From Proteles cristata cristata (lineage: Eukaryota > Chordata > Mammalia > Carnivora > Hyaenidae), in contig JAESUZ010000772.1 of NCBI GenBank assembly GCA_017311185.1, positions 1-64,000 on the forward strand: 64,000 bases of DNA. Reading direction: 5' to 3'. Shown here one piece after another: positions 1 through 11,147 of the stretch. Position numbers and translations under genes: made by a program. Position 1 is the first letter of the stretch. Each line of letters opens with the position of its first letter. The notes below the pieces were generated by a model. The model did no database searches. It was not told the origin of the DNA and saw only the letters and a program-made list of their open reading frames with translations.

Positions 1-20
1 TCAAGATCTGGAAGAGTGGA

Positions 21-113
21 AGTATGCCTGGCTGACTCAGTGGGTAAAGCACATGACTCTTGATCTCAGGGTCATGAGTTCAAGCCCCATGTTGGTTAGA
101 CTTATTAAAAAAG
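21..113 (+). mobile_element. Short carnivore tRNA-Lys SINE (older, head-only type)
   Basis: The tRNA-like head (GCCTGGCTGACTCAGTGGGTAAAGCA, then GTCATGAGTTCAAGCCCCA with a B-box look) runs directly into an A-rich end near position 110. The body with GCTGACAGCTCAGAGCC and the (TC)n tract found in the other copies is absent. This fits an older carnivoran SINE subfamily. No clear target-site duplication is visible so close to the window edge. Confidence 0.75.
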
Positions 114-384
114 GATTTGAAAGAGTGGAAACTAATAATTTTATGCTTAAAGAGTATAAAACTAATGCTCATTGTACTTAATGAGTAAGTATAAATAATA
201 AACCCAGAAGTCACATCAGTGTCCTCAGCTTGGGTCAAAATGGTGAGAAGCCCAAGCAATATCAACTCTAAGTTATGCTTTCCCAGCTGGGTGGAAGAGC
301 ATCTTCTCAAAGCATTTTCTGTGACTAGTTGGAACTTTTGAGAAGTTTCTTAAAAGGGATTATCAGTTTATAGTTAGGAGCTGG

Positions 385-545
385 GGTGCTTTAGCTAGGC
401 ATCCTGAGTTTATACCCTAAGTCTCCTACTTTGTAACTTTGGTTAAGTCATGTAAATCTCTCTGGGCTTCAGTTCCTTCACTGTTAAAATGGGAATCAAA
501 CTGCTACCTATGTAGTAAGGTTGCAGTGAAAGTTAAATAAGTGTC
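385..545 (+). repeat. MIR relic
   Basis: This matches the MIR core: a GTAACTTTGGTTAAGTCA segment, then CTCTCTGGGCTTCAGTTCCTTCA, AAAATGGGAATCAAA and TTGCAGTGAAAGTTAAATAAG. It is diverged, as expected of this mammal-wide tRNA-derived SINE. It is not coding. Confidence 0.7.
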
Positions 546-1929
546 GGGCAATATTTGCTTCGAAACCAAAATAGCTTTTATAGCTATCCCAAAGACAGGT
601 ATAACCAAGACGAGAAACTTGAAATAAAAACTTCTGACAGGCAAGAAAGCTTTTTAGTCTAGAAGTGTTTTAACCTGAGGTGGCATTAGCAGTGACAAAT
701 AAAAATAAGCTATAGAGGTCAAAGAAAAATTTTACGTGTATTACCACATTTGAGAATTGTAATTATAAATGGATATACATGAGATTTTTGAGGTTAAGTG
801 CTGGGGTTGAAATCCTACAGCTTTTAAGTGGCAGAGTTGGAAAATGTACTGATAGTTTCTAATCCCAAAGTCAGTGGTTTCCTTTTCATTACTTCCCCTA
901 TTAAATTCATATTTTAAATTTAATCTTTGTAGGGCTAGAACCATCATTGAAAAGTATATTTTGCATCAATAGGTATTTTTAACACATCTTCTTTTACTCA
1001 GACATCTGTCCTTTCTTGTTTTGGTAGATAGAATGTTTTCACTGATGCCTAAGTGTTGGGTATCCTGAGGCTGTGATTTGGGGTGGGGGTGATTAGTCAA
1101 AAGATGACTCAGGGTGGATCAAATATTTGGTTCCCTCAGAAAGCCTGGGAGCAGGTCAAGGACTGAGTCTGTCAGGACTCATGATATTTCAGAAAAGTTT
1201 AATAAAGATTGTAAACTAATATTACTCTTTTCCTAGAATCTTACTGAATTTTGAATCAAGCTAGAAGGCTACAAAACAGCTTCAATATCATCAAAAGTAA
1301 GAAAAGTCTGAGGAATTGCCACAGTTAAGAGGAAGCTAAGGAGATAAGATGCTAGATGTGAGGTGGTATCCTGCAAATGGGATCTGGAACTGAAATAAAG
1401 GAGATTGGAGAAGAACTATTGAAATCCAAACTGTGGAGTTCAATAAATAATAGTACTCCAGTGTTGGTTTCTTGGTTTTAGCAAGTGCACCATGGTCCTG
1501 TAAAATGATAACAGTAAGAGAAAATGGGTGAGGGATATATATGAATGCTCTGTGCTATCTCTGTAACTTCTCTGTAAATCTCAAAGTATTCCAAGGTAAA
1601 AATGTTATAAAAGGTGAAAGGCAAAAAATCACTTTGATGGTATCTGAGATTCTGTATATCTTAGGTCATGGTATAAAACAACTTCCATGTACTCTCCCAT
1701 TTTCTTTTATTTCCATTCAATATTAGGGTCACACAAAGGACCCTTGACTCATTCTCTGCCCCCTGCCACCATCACTACATACATACTTTTTATCATTTGC
1801 ATTTTAAATGCCTGACTTGCTCTTAATCTGCCTTCTAAAAATAGAAAACCAAGCAGAGACACTTGTGATTCTCAGTGGAGGCTCTGAGAGCCTCTTCCAT
1901 AAGGGTTTTATTGAGGCTTATGCTAGTAC
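546..1929. other. Unique AT-rich noncoding stretch
   Basis: I recognise no repeat, exon or RNA gene here. The short ORFs (for example 1541-1726 and 1808-2029) have no recognisable domain and are consistent with chance in AT-rich DNA. Confidence 0.5.
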
Positions 1930-2330
1930 ATCTTGTAGTTGTCACCTACTGGGAGCCTACTATCCCTCAAGCACAGTGTTAGGTGCTGGGTCACAAAAAA
2001 TGGAAGCAAAACAAAATCCTTACCCTTAAAAGGGACATGTTCCATTGGGATACGCAGATACCTGATAGAGAATTACAATGCATAGAGATGTAGAAAGAGC
2101 ATCAGAGGAGCCCAGGAAGGGGAAACAAATGCTTCATACAGTCTGAAGGAGGAGATCAAGGTGGGTATTCTGGTGGGAGTGACCTCTGAACTGAGTCTCA
2201 ATCTAATGGTCCTAGGAAGGTGGCCCCTAGGTAAGGAGGTGGGCAGCGGAGATAGAAAGTCTCCAGGCAGTAGACAGTGCATCCCAGGGCATGAGGGTGG
2301 GAAACACGAGAAGCATGCGGATATTGATTA
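1930..2330. repeat. Ancient mammal-wide interspersed repeat, family unsettled
   Basis: The phrase CCTACTATCCCTCAAGCACAG...GTTAGGTGCTGGG, followed by a diverged stretch with GACCTCTGAACTGAGTCT, resembles a common old mammalian repeat carrying 'CTACTATGTGCCAGGCACTG...GGTGCTGGGGATAC'. Divergence is high. I cannot choose between L2-related and other ancient families by eye. Confidence 0.4.
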
Positions 2331-2445
2331 TGAAGATGGAAATAGCAACAGGCAATAAAGCTGTAGAGTAAACAGTGACCCACACCCAGAGGGTTGAACC
2401 ATAATAATGTACAGCTGAGATTAGATCCTCTAGAAAAGGGAGCAG

Positions 2446-2704
2446 GGGGTACCTGGTTGGCTCAGTTGGTTGAGCATCAGACTTCGACTCAGGTCATGAT
2501 CTCACATTCGTGGGTTCGAGCCCCGCAATGGTCTCTGTGCTGACAGCTCAGAGCCTGAAGCATGCTTCAAATTCTGTGTCTCCCTCTCTTTGTGCCCCTC
2601 CCTTGTTCATATTCTCTCTCTGTCTCTCTCTCTTGCTCTCTCTCTGGCTCGTTCTCTCTCCCTCTCTCAAAAATAAATAAACATGAAAACATTTTTTAAA
2701 AAGA
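2446..2704 (+). mobile_element. Felid SINE (SINEC_Fc-like), full length
   Basis: The tRNA-like head (TACCTGGTTGGCTCAGTTGG; B box GTGGGTTCGAGCCCC) is followed by the body GCTGACAGCTCAGAGCCTG, a long (TC)n tract and AAATAAATAAACATG. The flanks AAAAGGGAGCAG (2434-2445) and AAAAGGGGGCAG (2705-2716) match 11/12, giving an aged target-site duplication. Confidence 0.92.
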
Positions 2705-2855
2705 AAAAGGGGGCAGCCTTCACCTTTGGTAATTAACTTCAAACCTATCATCATTCTCATTCCTTGTTTTTCAATCTTCCTAATCAATACATTTAGTCTT
2801 AAGATAAAATATCTTGATTGCTGTGTACTATATTTGAGATCTGGACAGAGCAAAT

Positions 2856-3040
2856 TGCTTAAGAATATGGGGTTTAAAGTCATATTCCACTTGTTCATTA
2901 TTCTCTACCTTCTCTCTGTTCTTCAGCAAGCTGGGTCTCTGCTTTCCCATCTATAAAATGGGGTTATGATAATACGGTCTATTTTGTTTGATTGCTGTGA
3001 AGATTAAATGAGATGCAGAGCATAGTATGGAAGCACTCAT
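2856..3040 (+). repeat. MIR relic
   Basis: MIR-like phrases are visible: AGAATATGGGGTTTAAAGTCA, then GGTCTCTGCTTTCCCATCTATAAAATGGGG, GATTGCTGTGAAGATTAAATGAGATGC. The order matches the MIR core and 3' part on the + strand. Confidence 0.7.
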
Positions 3041-3069
3041 GTGTTTGTGTTACATCAAGCTGTGTTTCA

Positions 3070-3560
3070 TATAGCTGGGTAACTCAGATGGCACATTCCA
3101 GGTTGCCTGGAGTGTGTCCTGACTTTGTCACTTGCTGATTGTGTGACCTTGTCTCAGTGTCTTTTTTATTTCTTTTTTTAAAGTTTGTTTACTTATTTTG
3201 AGGGAGAGCGAGCACACACATGCACAAGCAGGTGAGGGGCACAGGCAGAGGGAGAGACAGAATCCCAAGCAGGCTCCATGCCCCAGACAGATTTGGAAGC
3301 CGGGCTCTATGTCACAACCATGAGATCATGATCTGAGCCAAAATCAAGAGTAGGATGCTTAACCGACTGAGCCACCCAGGTATCATGGGCCTGTTTCTTA
3401 ATTCTCTATACCTAAGTCTCCTTCAGGAAAATGGACATTGCTTTATTGCTGGATTGAGTGAGCTAATAGTCGCGGAGCGCTGCGAACAGTGTTGGGCACA
3501 TAGGTCTGTTCTGAGCAGATTACACAAGTTTATGCACAAAGTAAACACTTGCAAAGTGTT
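3070..3560 (+). repeat. MIR relic split by a SINE
   Basis: The left part has GACTTTGTCACTTGCTGATTGTGTGACCTTG (MIR core). After the nested SINE the right part resumes with CCTGTTTCTTAATTCTC, GGAAAATGGACATTGC, GAGTGAGCTAATAG and CAGTGTTGGGCACATAG. Both halves are in MIR order, so the SINE at 3170-3385 landed inside an existing MIR. Confidence 0.65.
3170..3385 (-). mobile_element. Carnivore SINE inside a MIR
   Basis: On the - strand: head with ...GCTCAGTCGGTTAAGCA, ATCATGATCTCATGG, then a body with AGCCTGCTTGGGATTCTGTCTC and an A-rich end at about 3170-3185. It carries AATCCCAAGCAGGCTCC, the older 'TTGGGATTC' body variant. The left flank is T-rich, and no confident target-site duplication can be drawn. 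Confidence 0.88.
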
Positions 3561-3585
3561 AGCTCCTTTTATTATTGCCTGACAC

Positions 3586-5004
3586 TGGAGCCTAATGCTT
3601 CTGGCATGCTTGGGCAAGAAACGAAGACCTAACCTTGAGGCCAGCCACAAACCTATCAGAAAAGCAGTTTTCTGGGTTTTGTGCTTTTTTTGGCTCGGGC
3701 CTGCCAGCAGAGGTCGTCAATCAAACAGATTAGTTATTACCTCCTAGCTCTGTTATTGTTGACCCTTGTTCAAAATAAGAAGAAAAAGAATGTCTCTGAA
3801 GAAAAACACAAGCAGTTTGCCACAAACCTCCAAAAGCTGCATTCTAATTTTAAGAGAGCTTCACGGAGTTTGGGAAAGAAGTTTGATTACTTCTGCCACA
3901 GATCTTCATTTGTTTCCTAGGAGGACTTTATATCAGTTCTCATAACAAGAGAAGACACCGCAAAATTGAAGTATAGTTACATTATAGGATTGCAAATGGC
4001 TCTGACTTTCATATGTGCAAAAATTGCATTTATTTACAATTGAGGTTTGAATAGACTCAGACAAAAATGAGATGAAATTTTTTTCCAACATACTCACACA
4101 TAAGTACTAACTAAAGAAACCCCTTCTATTTCACTCCTCTACTTTTATTGGGGGCCTAGCATTCAAGATAATTATTGCCTAGGACATTGAGATGTACTGG
4201 ACCATATAAAAATAATTCTTCAAAGATACACTTCTACAAACCATTGAGCAACCTGAATAGGACACTTGTCACAAATACAGACTGACAGGTCATTCCTTGG
4301 CATTTTCACATAATATTGAAAATCAGCCTAAACTGGCAGGTGTAAAGTTCCTAGATTCTCACTTGACAGAATAATTCAGTACTGATAGTTTGTGACTGAT
4401 AATAGGCAAAAGGTGTGCAACAGACAATAGCATCGAAGAAAAGAATAAAATTTTATTCAAGAGCGGCTAAAAGTATAAATATTTTTATATAAAGTTCTCA
4501 ACAGCTTAATGCATGTGGAATTCCAATTACCATAATACCTTGCAAATATCGCAAAGTGAATTCAGCCATACCTCCCAACACACGCCTCCTCCAGGTTTCT
4601 CTGGCTTCCTGGCTGGCAAATATTTATGAAGGCAAAACCTTGCCCTTTTGTCTTTATGTAAATGCCAGCTCCTTTATTCCTCCAAGGGTGGCGACTCAAC
4701 TGAGGAGCACACTCCCCGTCTCTGCCATTTCTTGCGTGCTTATGATGTTTTCTAATAACTCCAAATCAATGATGGACTTCATCTTTCCCTCTCTTTCATC
4801 AGCAAAAAGAAAGACCAGTGCAGTAACCATTTAGAAAATCCATTTGGTGAGATGAACTTTTGTAACTAAGCCCCAAAAGATTTCTTTGAGCTCCTTAGGT
4901 CAGGGTGGCCGTCTGATATCACATGATCAGCTGGTGACCCAACCGCTTTCAGTCTCGCTGAGTTCCCAGGGGCATTTTACCTGCCCGGTCTTCTACCTGT
5001 ATGT
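3586..5004. other. Unique noncoding stretch, possibly constrained
   Basis: No recognisable transposable element or exon. The parts 3690-3920 and 4440-4830 are repeat-free and of mixed composition, and contain open frames (3681-3920, 4556-4834) without a recognisable domain or start context. I treat these ORFs as chance. Confidence 0.45.
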
Positions 5005-5185
5005 CCTCGGACAGTGCTGCTCAGACTAGAATGTGCAAGCACCGCACCTGGGTTCTCGTTAAAAATGCAGACTCTGATTCAGTGGGTCTGGTAGGGCTTC
5101 AGATTCTGTATTTCCATTAAGTTCTTATGAGATGCTGATGCAGCCAGTCCAAGAACCGGATTTTGAGTAACAAGCGTCTAAGAAG
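5005..5185. repeat. MER5-like hAT-Charlie relic
   Basis: TGCTCAGACTAGAATGTGCAAGCACC, GTTAAAAATGCAGACTCTGATTCAGTGGGTCTGG and the inverted-like partner GATGCTGATGCAGCCAGTCC reproduce the arrangement of MER5-type non-autonomous DNA transposons. It is diverged and non-coding. Confidence 0.7.
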
Positions 5186-5930
5186 AGATTCAGAACGAGA
5201 CAAGATACTGAAGAAGACATCTGCCTGAATTTAACCAACATATTTATTTGTAGAATTACCTAAATTGGCAATGTATTAAAACCTTTTTAATCTTAGGAGA
5301 ATGGAATGTCAACTTCTGCTTTAGGCAGAGATAGTGAACTAAAATATGCTTATGTTTATCCTCTTTTAGAGAAAAAGAATCAAGTATGAAAAGGATTCCC
5401 AAAAGAGAAATTTTCTGTATAACCTAGAGCCCGTAAGAGATACACGGGGCAGTAGAATTTTACTTCCCTTTGCTGGATAAGAAGCTCTCTGTTCCATGCA
5501 ACAACCTTGTCCCCTCCCTAGATGCCACAAAGATTGACACACTAATATTTACATTTAGGGAAATGTTTAATTGTGCAGGAATAAATTAAGGAATGAAATT
5601 AGTAATAGTATTGCTTTAGTTATAAATCAAATTACTTATGAAATCATTCACAGAAAACAATGGCCATCCCATTAGCAGGGAGAAACATTTCATTACAAAT
5701 GTATTAAATATTAGGTAGACTCCCTGGACTGTCTAATGGTAGATATATACCATCTGGCTTCATTGCTCCTTAATGGCCTCCTAATAGATTGGCTCATCAG
5801 GGGGTCACAAAAGGAAGCTGGAGCTCCCCATGTCTACCAGGGTTACAATGGGGATCCCAGAGTTCCACTATGATCATTCCTTGACATGGCATTCTTTTGG
5901 CAATTACTTACTCAGACGCTATTTGTTTGT
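5186..5930. other. Unique AT-rich noncoding stretch
   Basis: I see no repeat family, exon or RNA gene. The short ORF at 5830-6018 runs into an ancient repeat and is not supported. Confidence 0.45.
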
Positions 5931-5931
5931 G

Positions 5932-6200
5932 CTTGTTAATGTATTCAGTTCAATCCAGCAAATATTTATTGAGCATTACTACCAGGCTCTGGGGGACATA
6001 AAGGTAAATAAGGCTTGATTTTTATATTCACAGAGCTGATCACCATGTAGATTATTTTATAAATGCTATTATGTTAGAAAGTGTGCTGTTTTGTTGTTTT
6101 GTGTTTCTCCCCAACTCGGGTGTAGGCTCCTTGAAAGCAAGGTCTTTTCTGAATTATATTTATGTTCAGTATCTGTGGAGTTTCTAGGCAAGAAGTCACA
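5932..6200. repeat. Ancient L2-like/MIR-like relic
   Basis: CCAGCAAATATTTATTGAGCATTACTACCAGGCTCTGGGGGACA, and further on GTGTAGGCTCCTTGAAAGCAAGGTCTTTTCTG, are phrases typical of old L2-related 3' ends. The boundaries are soft, and two relics may lie next to each other. Confidence 0.5.
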
Positions 6201-6519
6201 TTAGGACAGTAGGACTGTTGGGCAAATTTGCCTCAGCCCCTTTGCATCACCCCACATGGCTTTTCTATTCCAAGGGAAACATGAGCTCCTCAGCTCAGGG
6301 TAGTCGGGTGGAAAGAGTAGGTGAGAAAAAGCTCTCTCTTCTCTCAACACCAGGAAATAATAAAATCCCTTTATCGAATCTTTTATTTTCTTTGTTAAAA
6401 TATAAGGCATGGAAGCTCAAAATTGTGTTCTCTTTTACTTTTTCAGCATTTTGTCTCATGGGACAGACTCCCATGACTACTAGCTGACACAGACAACAAG
6501 AACATTTCAATGTCAGATA

Positions 6520-6695
6520 TTGTTCTAAGAATTTTATAGATATTAGCTTATTTGATCTGAATAACAAGGCTATCAGGTTAGTCCTGATTTTAGAACTAGA
6601 CAAACTGAAGCACAGAGAGATTAAGTAACTTGTCCAAAGTCACACAATCCTTTGTAGTAGAATGTAGGAATGACTTGGGACTTCATCCCCTAGTG
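6520..6695 (-). repeat. MIR relic
   Basis: Read on the + strand it shows the reverse MIR pattern: TTGTTCTAAGAATTTTATAGATATTAGCTTA, ACAAACTGAAGCACAGAGAGATTAAGTAACTTGTCCAAAGTCACACA. The order matches MIR in minus orientation. Confidence 0.8.
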
Positions 6696-7039
6696 TTAAA
6701 ATTATTGGCACCGAGGAAACTGAAAAGAAATGTAAAGTTAATCCATTTCAATGTCTGCAAAACATTTCCTGCACACCACACTTCGAGGTCTTTCCTTTAG
6801 GAAAATATTTTTGAATCACTGACTCGGCTTCACATGTAATATGAGCCATGCCTTCTGAGGACATAGGCCCCAAAATGTGACTCTGTCCTATGTAATCCTT
6901 GGTGCATTTTAATCACGCTATTGGTTTGTATGATTATTGGAGTAATAGGCATACTAGATGGAAGCTTCATGAAGATAGGCCACATGTATTCTCAATGTCA
7001 ACACAGTGCCTAGTCCATGGCAGGCTTAGCGGTTTTTGT

Positions 7040-7200
7040 TGAAGAAAATAGAATGAGTCTTCATTCTACAAATGAGTAAACTGAGACTCAGAAAGACAAA
7101 AAATGACTTGCTCAAGATAACACAACTCAAATGAGATAGACTGAGGAAGCCTTTGAAACGTGTCCCGCCCAACTTTGAAGCCCACTTTGCGTTCTGTACC
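7040..7200 (-). repeat. MIR relic
   Basis: CATTCTACAAATGAGTAAACTGAGACTCAGAAAGAC followed by GACTTGCTCAAGATAACACAAC is the reverse complement of the MIR core. It is a diverged, partial copy. Confidence 0.65.
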
Positions 7201-8554
7201 ACATTTTGCATTGTCTACCTATTAATGATTGCTTTTATTTTTGGAATAGAGTCATTGCAGTATTTACAGAATGCAATTGATGTATATGAGATACCAAGAC
7301 ATAAATTAGGGTTGTTACTAAAGGTTGCCATAAACTTATTGAAGATTTTTTTGTTCCTTTTTATATGCTTTTAGTTTATATTAATGTCTTTCACCTAATA
7401 GGGATGTAGCACAGATTTGAGTAACTGAATTGAAAAGAACATCTGTGAAGCAAAGACCTCCTTATGTTTAAGATACTGTTGATGGGGAAAAAAGTGAAAT
7501 GCTGACACTTGGGGTTGATTCATCAGTCTGCTTTTTGATTTTATAGGAACCATTTTCATATCTGAAAATGATATTCCTAATAAGGACATACCAAAAAACA
7601 CCACCAGTCTTTCTATTATTGGCCTAGGAATAATTTAAATAGAAGTCAGCACAGTATTACACTGTTAAACTTTATTCAAGAATTATAGAAAATATGTTAT
7701 TAGCTTCACTTAAAGTCTAAGCCGAAGAATCTTCCCCTGGAAGACATTTTCTGATTAGACCTGAATTGTTTTTCTATGTCACCACAAAGACAATGCAAAT
7801 GCTGATTAAAGCAATTAAAACTTTCCTTTGTTTGCAGAAAGAGATGTATCCAGATATGGCTTTTTGTTTGTAGACATCTTAATAAGCACTAGCAGACTGA
7901 AATGAAATCTGTCATCAGTTATATTTTTCTCTTAGACAAACTGTCTACTTCACATACATATTAAGCAAGATTTGTTACCAAAGCTTCCTTATATTTCTAT
8001 TTGTTGTTGTAAAATGGTAAATGTAGAAATAACACTAGATCTATCAATTTGATAATATAATGCAATACATCTGGCAGCTGAACAGGAAAAAAAAGTAATG
8101 ACATATTTGGCAGAGTGAATGGTTTTTATTATGGGTTTTTCTTTTTATTTTTTTAACACAATTGTGCCATTTGTTGTAGACTAATGTCAAGGAATATAAA
8201 GTATTATTGGGGATGGGGAATTTAGCTTTTGTAGAACATAAATTGACTGCTATGTAAAAATAACCATCAGTTTTATTGCTTGTTAAATATTTATTTACCA
8301 AAATGATTTGAATAGGAAAGCTTGCTGAAGGGAACCATGCCTGTTTTTAGTTATATATTGTTGAATTCCTTCGTGGCTTTTCTTCTATTTTCAAATTTAC
8401 AATTTGACACTAAAATCTACTGTAGAACATTGGGAAATATAAGAACTAATTCTCTAGAATATGTAGGACAATCTGTTCGAAAATGGCTAGGGTAACTGAA
8501 ATTTGATTTGAAGCCACCATTTTAATGATACTGACTATTTACAAGCACAAAGGA
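7201..8554. other. Unique noncoding stretch with a SOX/POU-like motif cluster
   Basis: No repeat or exon is recognised. Positions 7787-7837 hold a compact run of developmental-factor-like motifs (octamer ATGCAAAT at 7793-7800 overlapping ACAATG, two ATTAAA/AATTAA homeobox-like cores, and CTTTGTTTGC). The region looks like a candidate conserved noncoding element, but conservation cannot be judged from one sequence. Confidence 0.35.
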
Positions 8555-8680
8555 ACATTCTCCATTCATCCATTCACTCTTACGTTCATCAAATTTTTCC
8601 TGACCACTTCCTATGTGTCAGGCATTGGCTTCTGGGGACATTCATGTAAATGAGCCATCAGAGGCTCAGCCTTGCTGCAA
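8555..8680. repeat. Ancient interspersed repeat fragment
   Basis: CATTCATCCATTCACTCTTACGTTCATCAAATTTTTCCTGACCACTTCCTATGTGTCAGGCATTGG has the 'CTACTATGTGCCAGGCACTG' signature of old mammalian repeats. The family is not settled by eye. Confidence 0.45.
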
Positions 8681-8813
8681 AAAAGCCACACATATAATAT
8701 GTTGAGTATTATAATAGAGAAGTTTGTAATATATGCCCATAAGACATATATCAAAACAAATCAAGGTGAGACACTGCAAAAATGTTTTATATCTCATTTC
8801 CGTGTCTTGGAAA

Positions 8814-9368
8814 TACAGTTGACCCTTGAACAGTATGGGTTTGAACTACTTAGGTCCACTCATACACAGATTTTTTGATAAATACAGTGCAGTATTGTAA
8901 ATGTGTTCTCCTTTCCTTTTGATTTTCTTTTTAAATTTTATTCAATTTTTTAAAATTTTTTATTCTTATGAGACAGAGAGAGACAGAGACAGAGAAAGAA
9001 TGAATCTTAAGCAGGCTCCTTGCTCAGTGCAGAGCCCAACACAGGACTTGATCCCATGACCCTGGGATCATGTCCCAGGCCTAAAGCTAGAGTCAGACAC
9101 ACAACCAACTGAGCCACCCAGGCGCCCTTCTTTGTGATTTTCTTAACGTTGTCTTTTCTTTAACTTATTTTATTGAAAGAGTACAGTATACAATACAGAT
9201 GTAACATACAAAATATATGTTAATTGACTGTTTATGTTATCAGTAGAGCTTCTGGTCAACAGGAGGCTATTAGTAGTTAAGTTTTGGGGGAGCCAAAGCC
9301 ATACATGGATTTTCCACCACATGGGGGTTTGGCACCTCAACCCGTGTGTTGTTCAAGGGTTAACTGTA
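8814..9368. mobile_element. MER2 (TcMar-Tigger) DNA transposon copy, split by a SINE
   Basis: The terminal inverted repeats are plain: CAGTTGACCCTTGAACA from 8816, and its inverse ending TTCAAGGGTTAACTG at 9366, flanked by TA dinucleotides at 8814-8815 and 9367-9368 (the mariner-type TA duplication). Interior phrases such as AGGCTATTAGTAGTTAAGTTTTGGGGGAGCC and GACTGTTTATGTTATCAGTA match MER2. It has no transposase gene, being non-autonomous. A carnivore SINE interrupts it at 8930-9127. Confidence 0.88.
8930..9127 (-). mobile_element. Older carnivore SINE nested in MER2
   Basis: On the - strand it has GGGCGCCTGGGTGGCTCAGTTGG, an unusual middle (ACATGATCCCAGGGTCATGGGATC) and a body with CTGCACTGAGCAAGGAGCC, resembling pan-carnivoran rather than young felid copies. 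Imperfect duplicated flanks TTTTGATTTTCTT (near 8918) and TTTGTGATTTTCTT (near 9130) support insertion into MER2. Confidence 0.85.
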
Positions 9369-10349
9369 AAAGACAATGGTTATGAAGTAATACATTATAG
9401 TATCTGTGCTCTTATGGCCTGGAAAATGTTAAATTGTGTTACTCAGAGAGTATCATAGGGCTGGCTACGTGGATACTAGTTTGAGTATCTCCTCTTTCTC
9501 AAAAGAGGACAAAGTCTTTCTTGTAAATAGATTTTAAAACAGTTACTCCAGTTTTCCCTGGACTCAGAAGTAGCTCACGGAGCAGAAAGAATCCAGTCAC
9601 TGAGAGAGAGATAGCACTTTCTGAGGATAGCAAGGCAGAGAAAGCAGCTACATTATGCAGTTGAAAAAAATGAAGATTAAGATATATATGTGACCATGAG
9701 TTGGGCCTTAAAACAAAAGGGACATCTCAGCCTTAGAAGAATGAGGTCAAGTGAGATCCAAGAAGATAATCCAATCTGTGCCTGAACAATCCCTTTAGAC
9801 ATACCAGAAAAGGTTATGATATCCCTTCATAAGAAAAGATGAGAGATGATTATCAGAGCTTAGTGTGTATCTTCCTTGGTTTTTTGTTGTTTTTTTTTTG
9901 TACAATGATGTAGAACAGTTACATAAAAACATAGAATTTCTGATTCCCAAGAATACTGTTGATATCTTCATAGAATCCCAAGGGGAAAAAATCATCAATG
10001 TAGAAAAATCTGGAGCTGGAGTTAATTTCCCCTTGCATTACAGTTCAGATATCTGTGCCAATTGCGAGAAAAGTCAGAAAAGTGGTCAGCAGTACAAGTT
10101 TCTATAAAGGGCTTATTTCTGTCTTAGCATGTCACACACTTCCTGCGTGGAGCAGAAAAGGAAGGAAAGATGTAAAATTTATCTGATTTACTCAATCAAT
10201 AGAAATAGTCATTCTGAAAAACTCAATTTCCCACACAGACTTTAGGATTAAATGAACAAAACTTTGGCATGGCATTCCAGTTATTTTCTAGACTCAGCCT
10301 AAGTTTCTATTGTTCCAACAATGGCATGGCTGAGCAGAAGGAGAACAAC
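9369..10349. other. Unique AT-rich noncoding stretch
   Basis: No transposable element, exon or RNA gene is recognised. The short ORF at 9865-10107 has no domain. A short T/G-rich run lies near 9875-9900. Confidence 0.45.
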
Positions 10350-10525
10350 AGGGAGCCAGAGGTTCTGTGTCACCTGTCCACTGTTGCTGGATCATAGACA
10401 AGGTCATTAACAGCCCTCAACCTTGGGGTTATCATCTGTAAATTGAGGCAAATTAAACTGGTACCTACCTCAAAGGTTGGAGCCACAGGAGTCAATAAAT
10501 ATAACACTACTGTTATAATTTTTAT
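10350..10525 (+). repeat. MIR relic
   Basis: GGAGCCAGAGGTTCTGTGTCACC, CAAGGTCATTAACAGCCCTCAACC, TTATCATCTGTAAATTGAGGCAAATTAAACTGGTACCTACCTCAAAGG and AGTCAATAAAT follow MIR order on the + strand. Confidence 0.65.
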
Positions 10526-11110
10526 ACTCAATTTTTAGGAAACTAGTTAGATAATATGAAATAGTGAGAAAACATCTTTAGAACTGAAACATGCCTTGAA
10601 ATTACGGGTTGCGACTAACTAAATGCTACACGTATAGAAAAATTCCAGTGTCGTGGTTATTGTTTGTAAACCTGGGGATAGTTGAGTTAAATTATAAAGT
10701 AGATTAAAATGTACATGCAAACATCCAGGAAAGACTCAAGATCTCACAGAATCTCTTAAATGTTATTGATTTAAATGGAAAATAAATGGAATGTAAATTA
10801 AATGGAATAAGACCATAATATATACATATTTTAATCTTAAGTGCAAATCACCTTTGAGCATCGAGATCACTATTCATTGGTAAATATCTTTTGGTTTCCC
10901 AACAACATTTAAAATGAAAAACAAAACTTGGAGAAACAAACTCAATATCCATTAGCAAGAAATATGTATATAAATTATGGCCCATATAAGAAAAATATCA
11001 AACTAATATTGAAAATTATAATTGATATGTGATAAATGTCTAAGTGGAAAAAAAGCAGGTTACAAAACAATATGAATCAGCTGATTCTAGTTTCAGGAGA
11101 AGTGGGGGTT

Positions 11111-11112
<2 letters not shown>

Positions 11113-11146
<34 letters not shown>
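11113..11146. repeat. (GT)n microsatellite
   Basis: About 17 uninterrupted GT units lie between TTAA and TCTTCATGG. The length suggests a polymorphic marker. No adjacent retrotransposon tail explains it. Confidence 0.95.
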
Positions 11147-11147
<1 letters not shown>

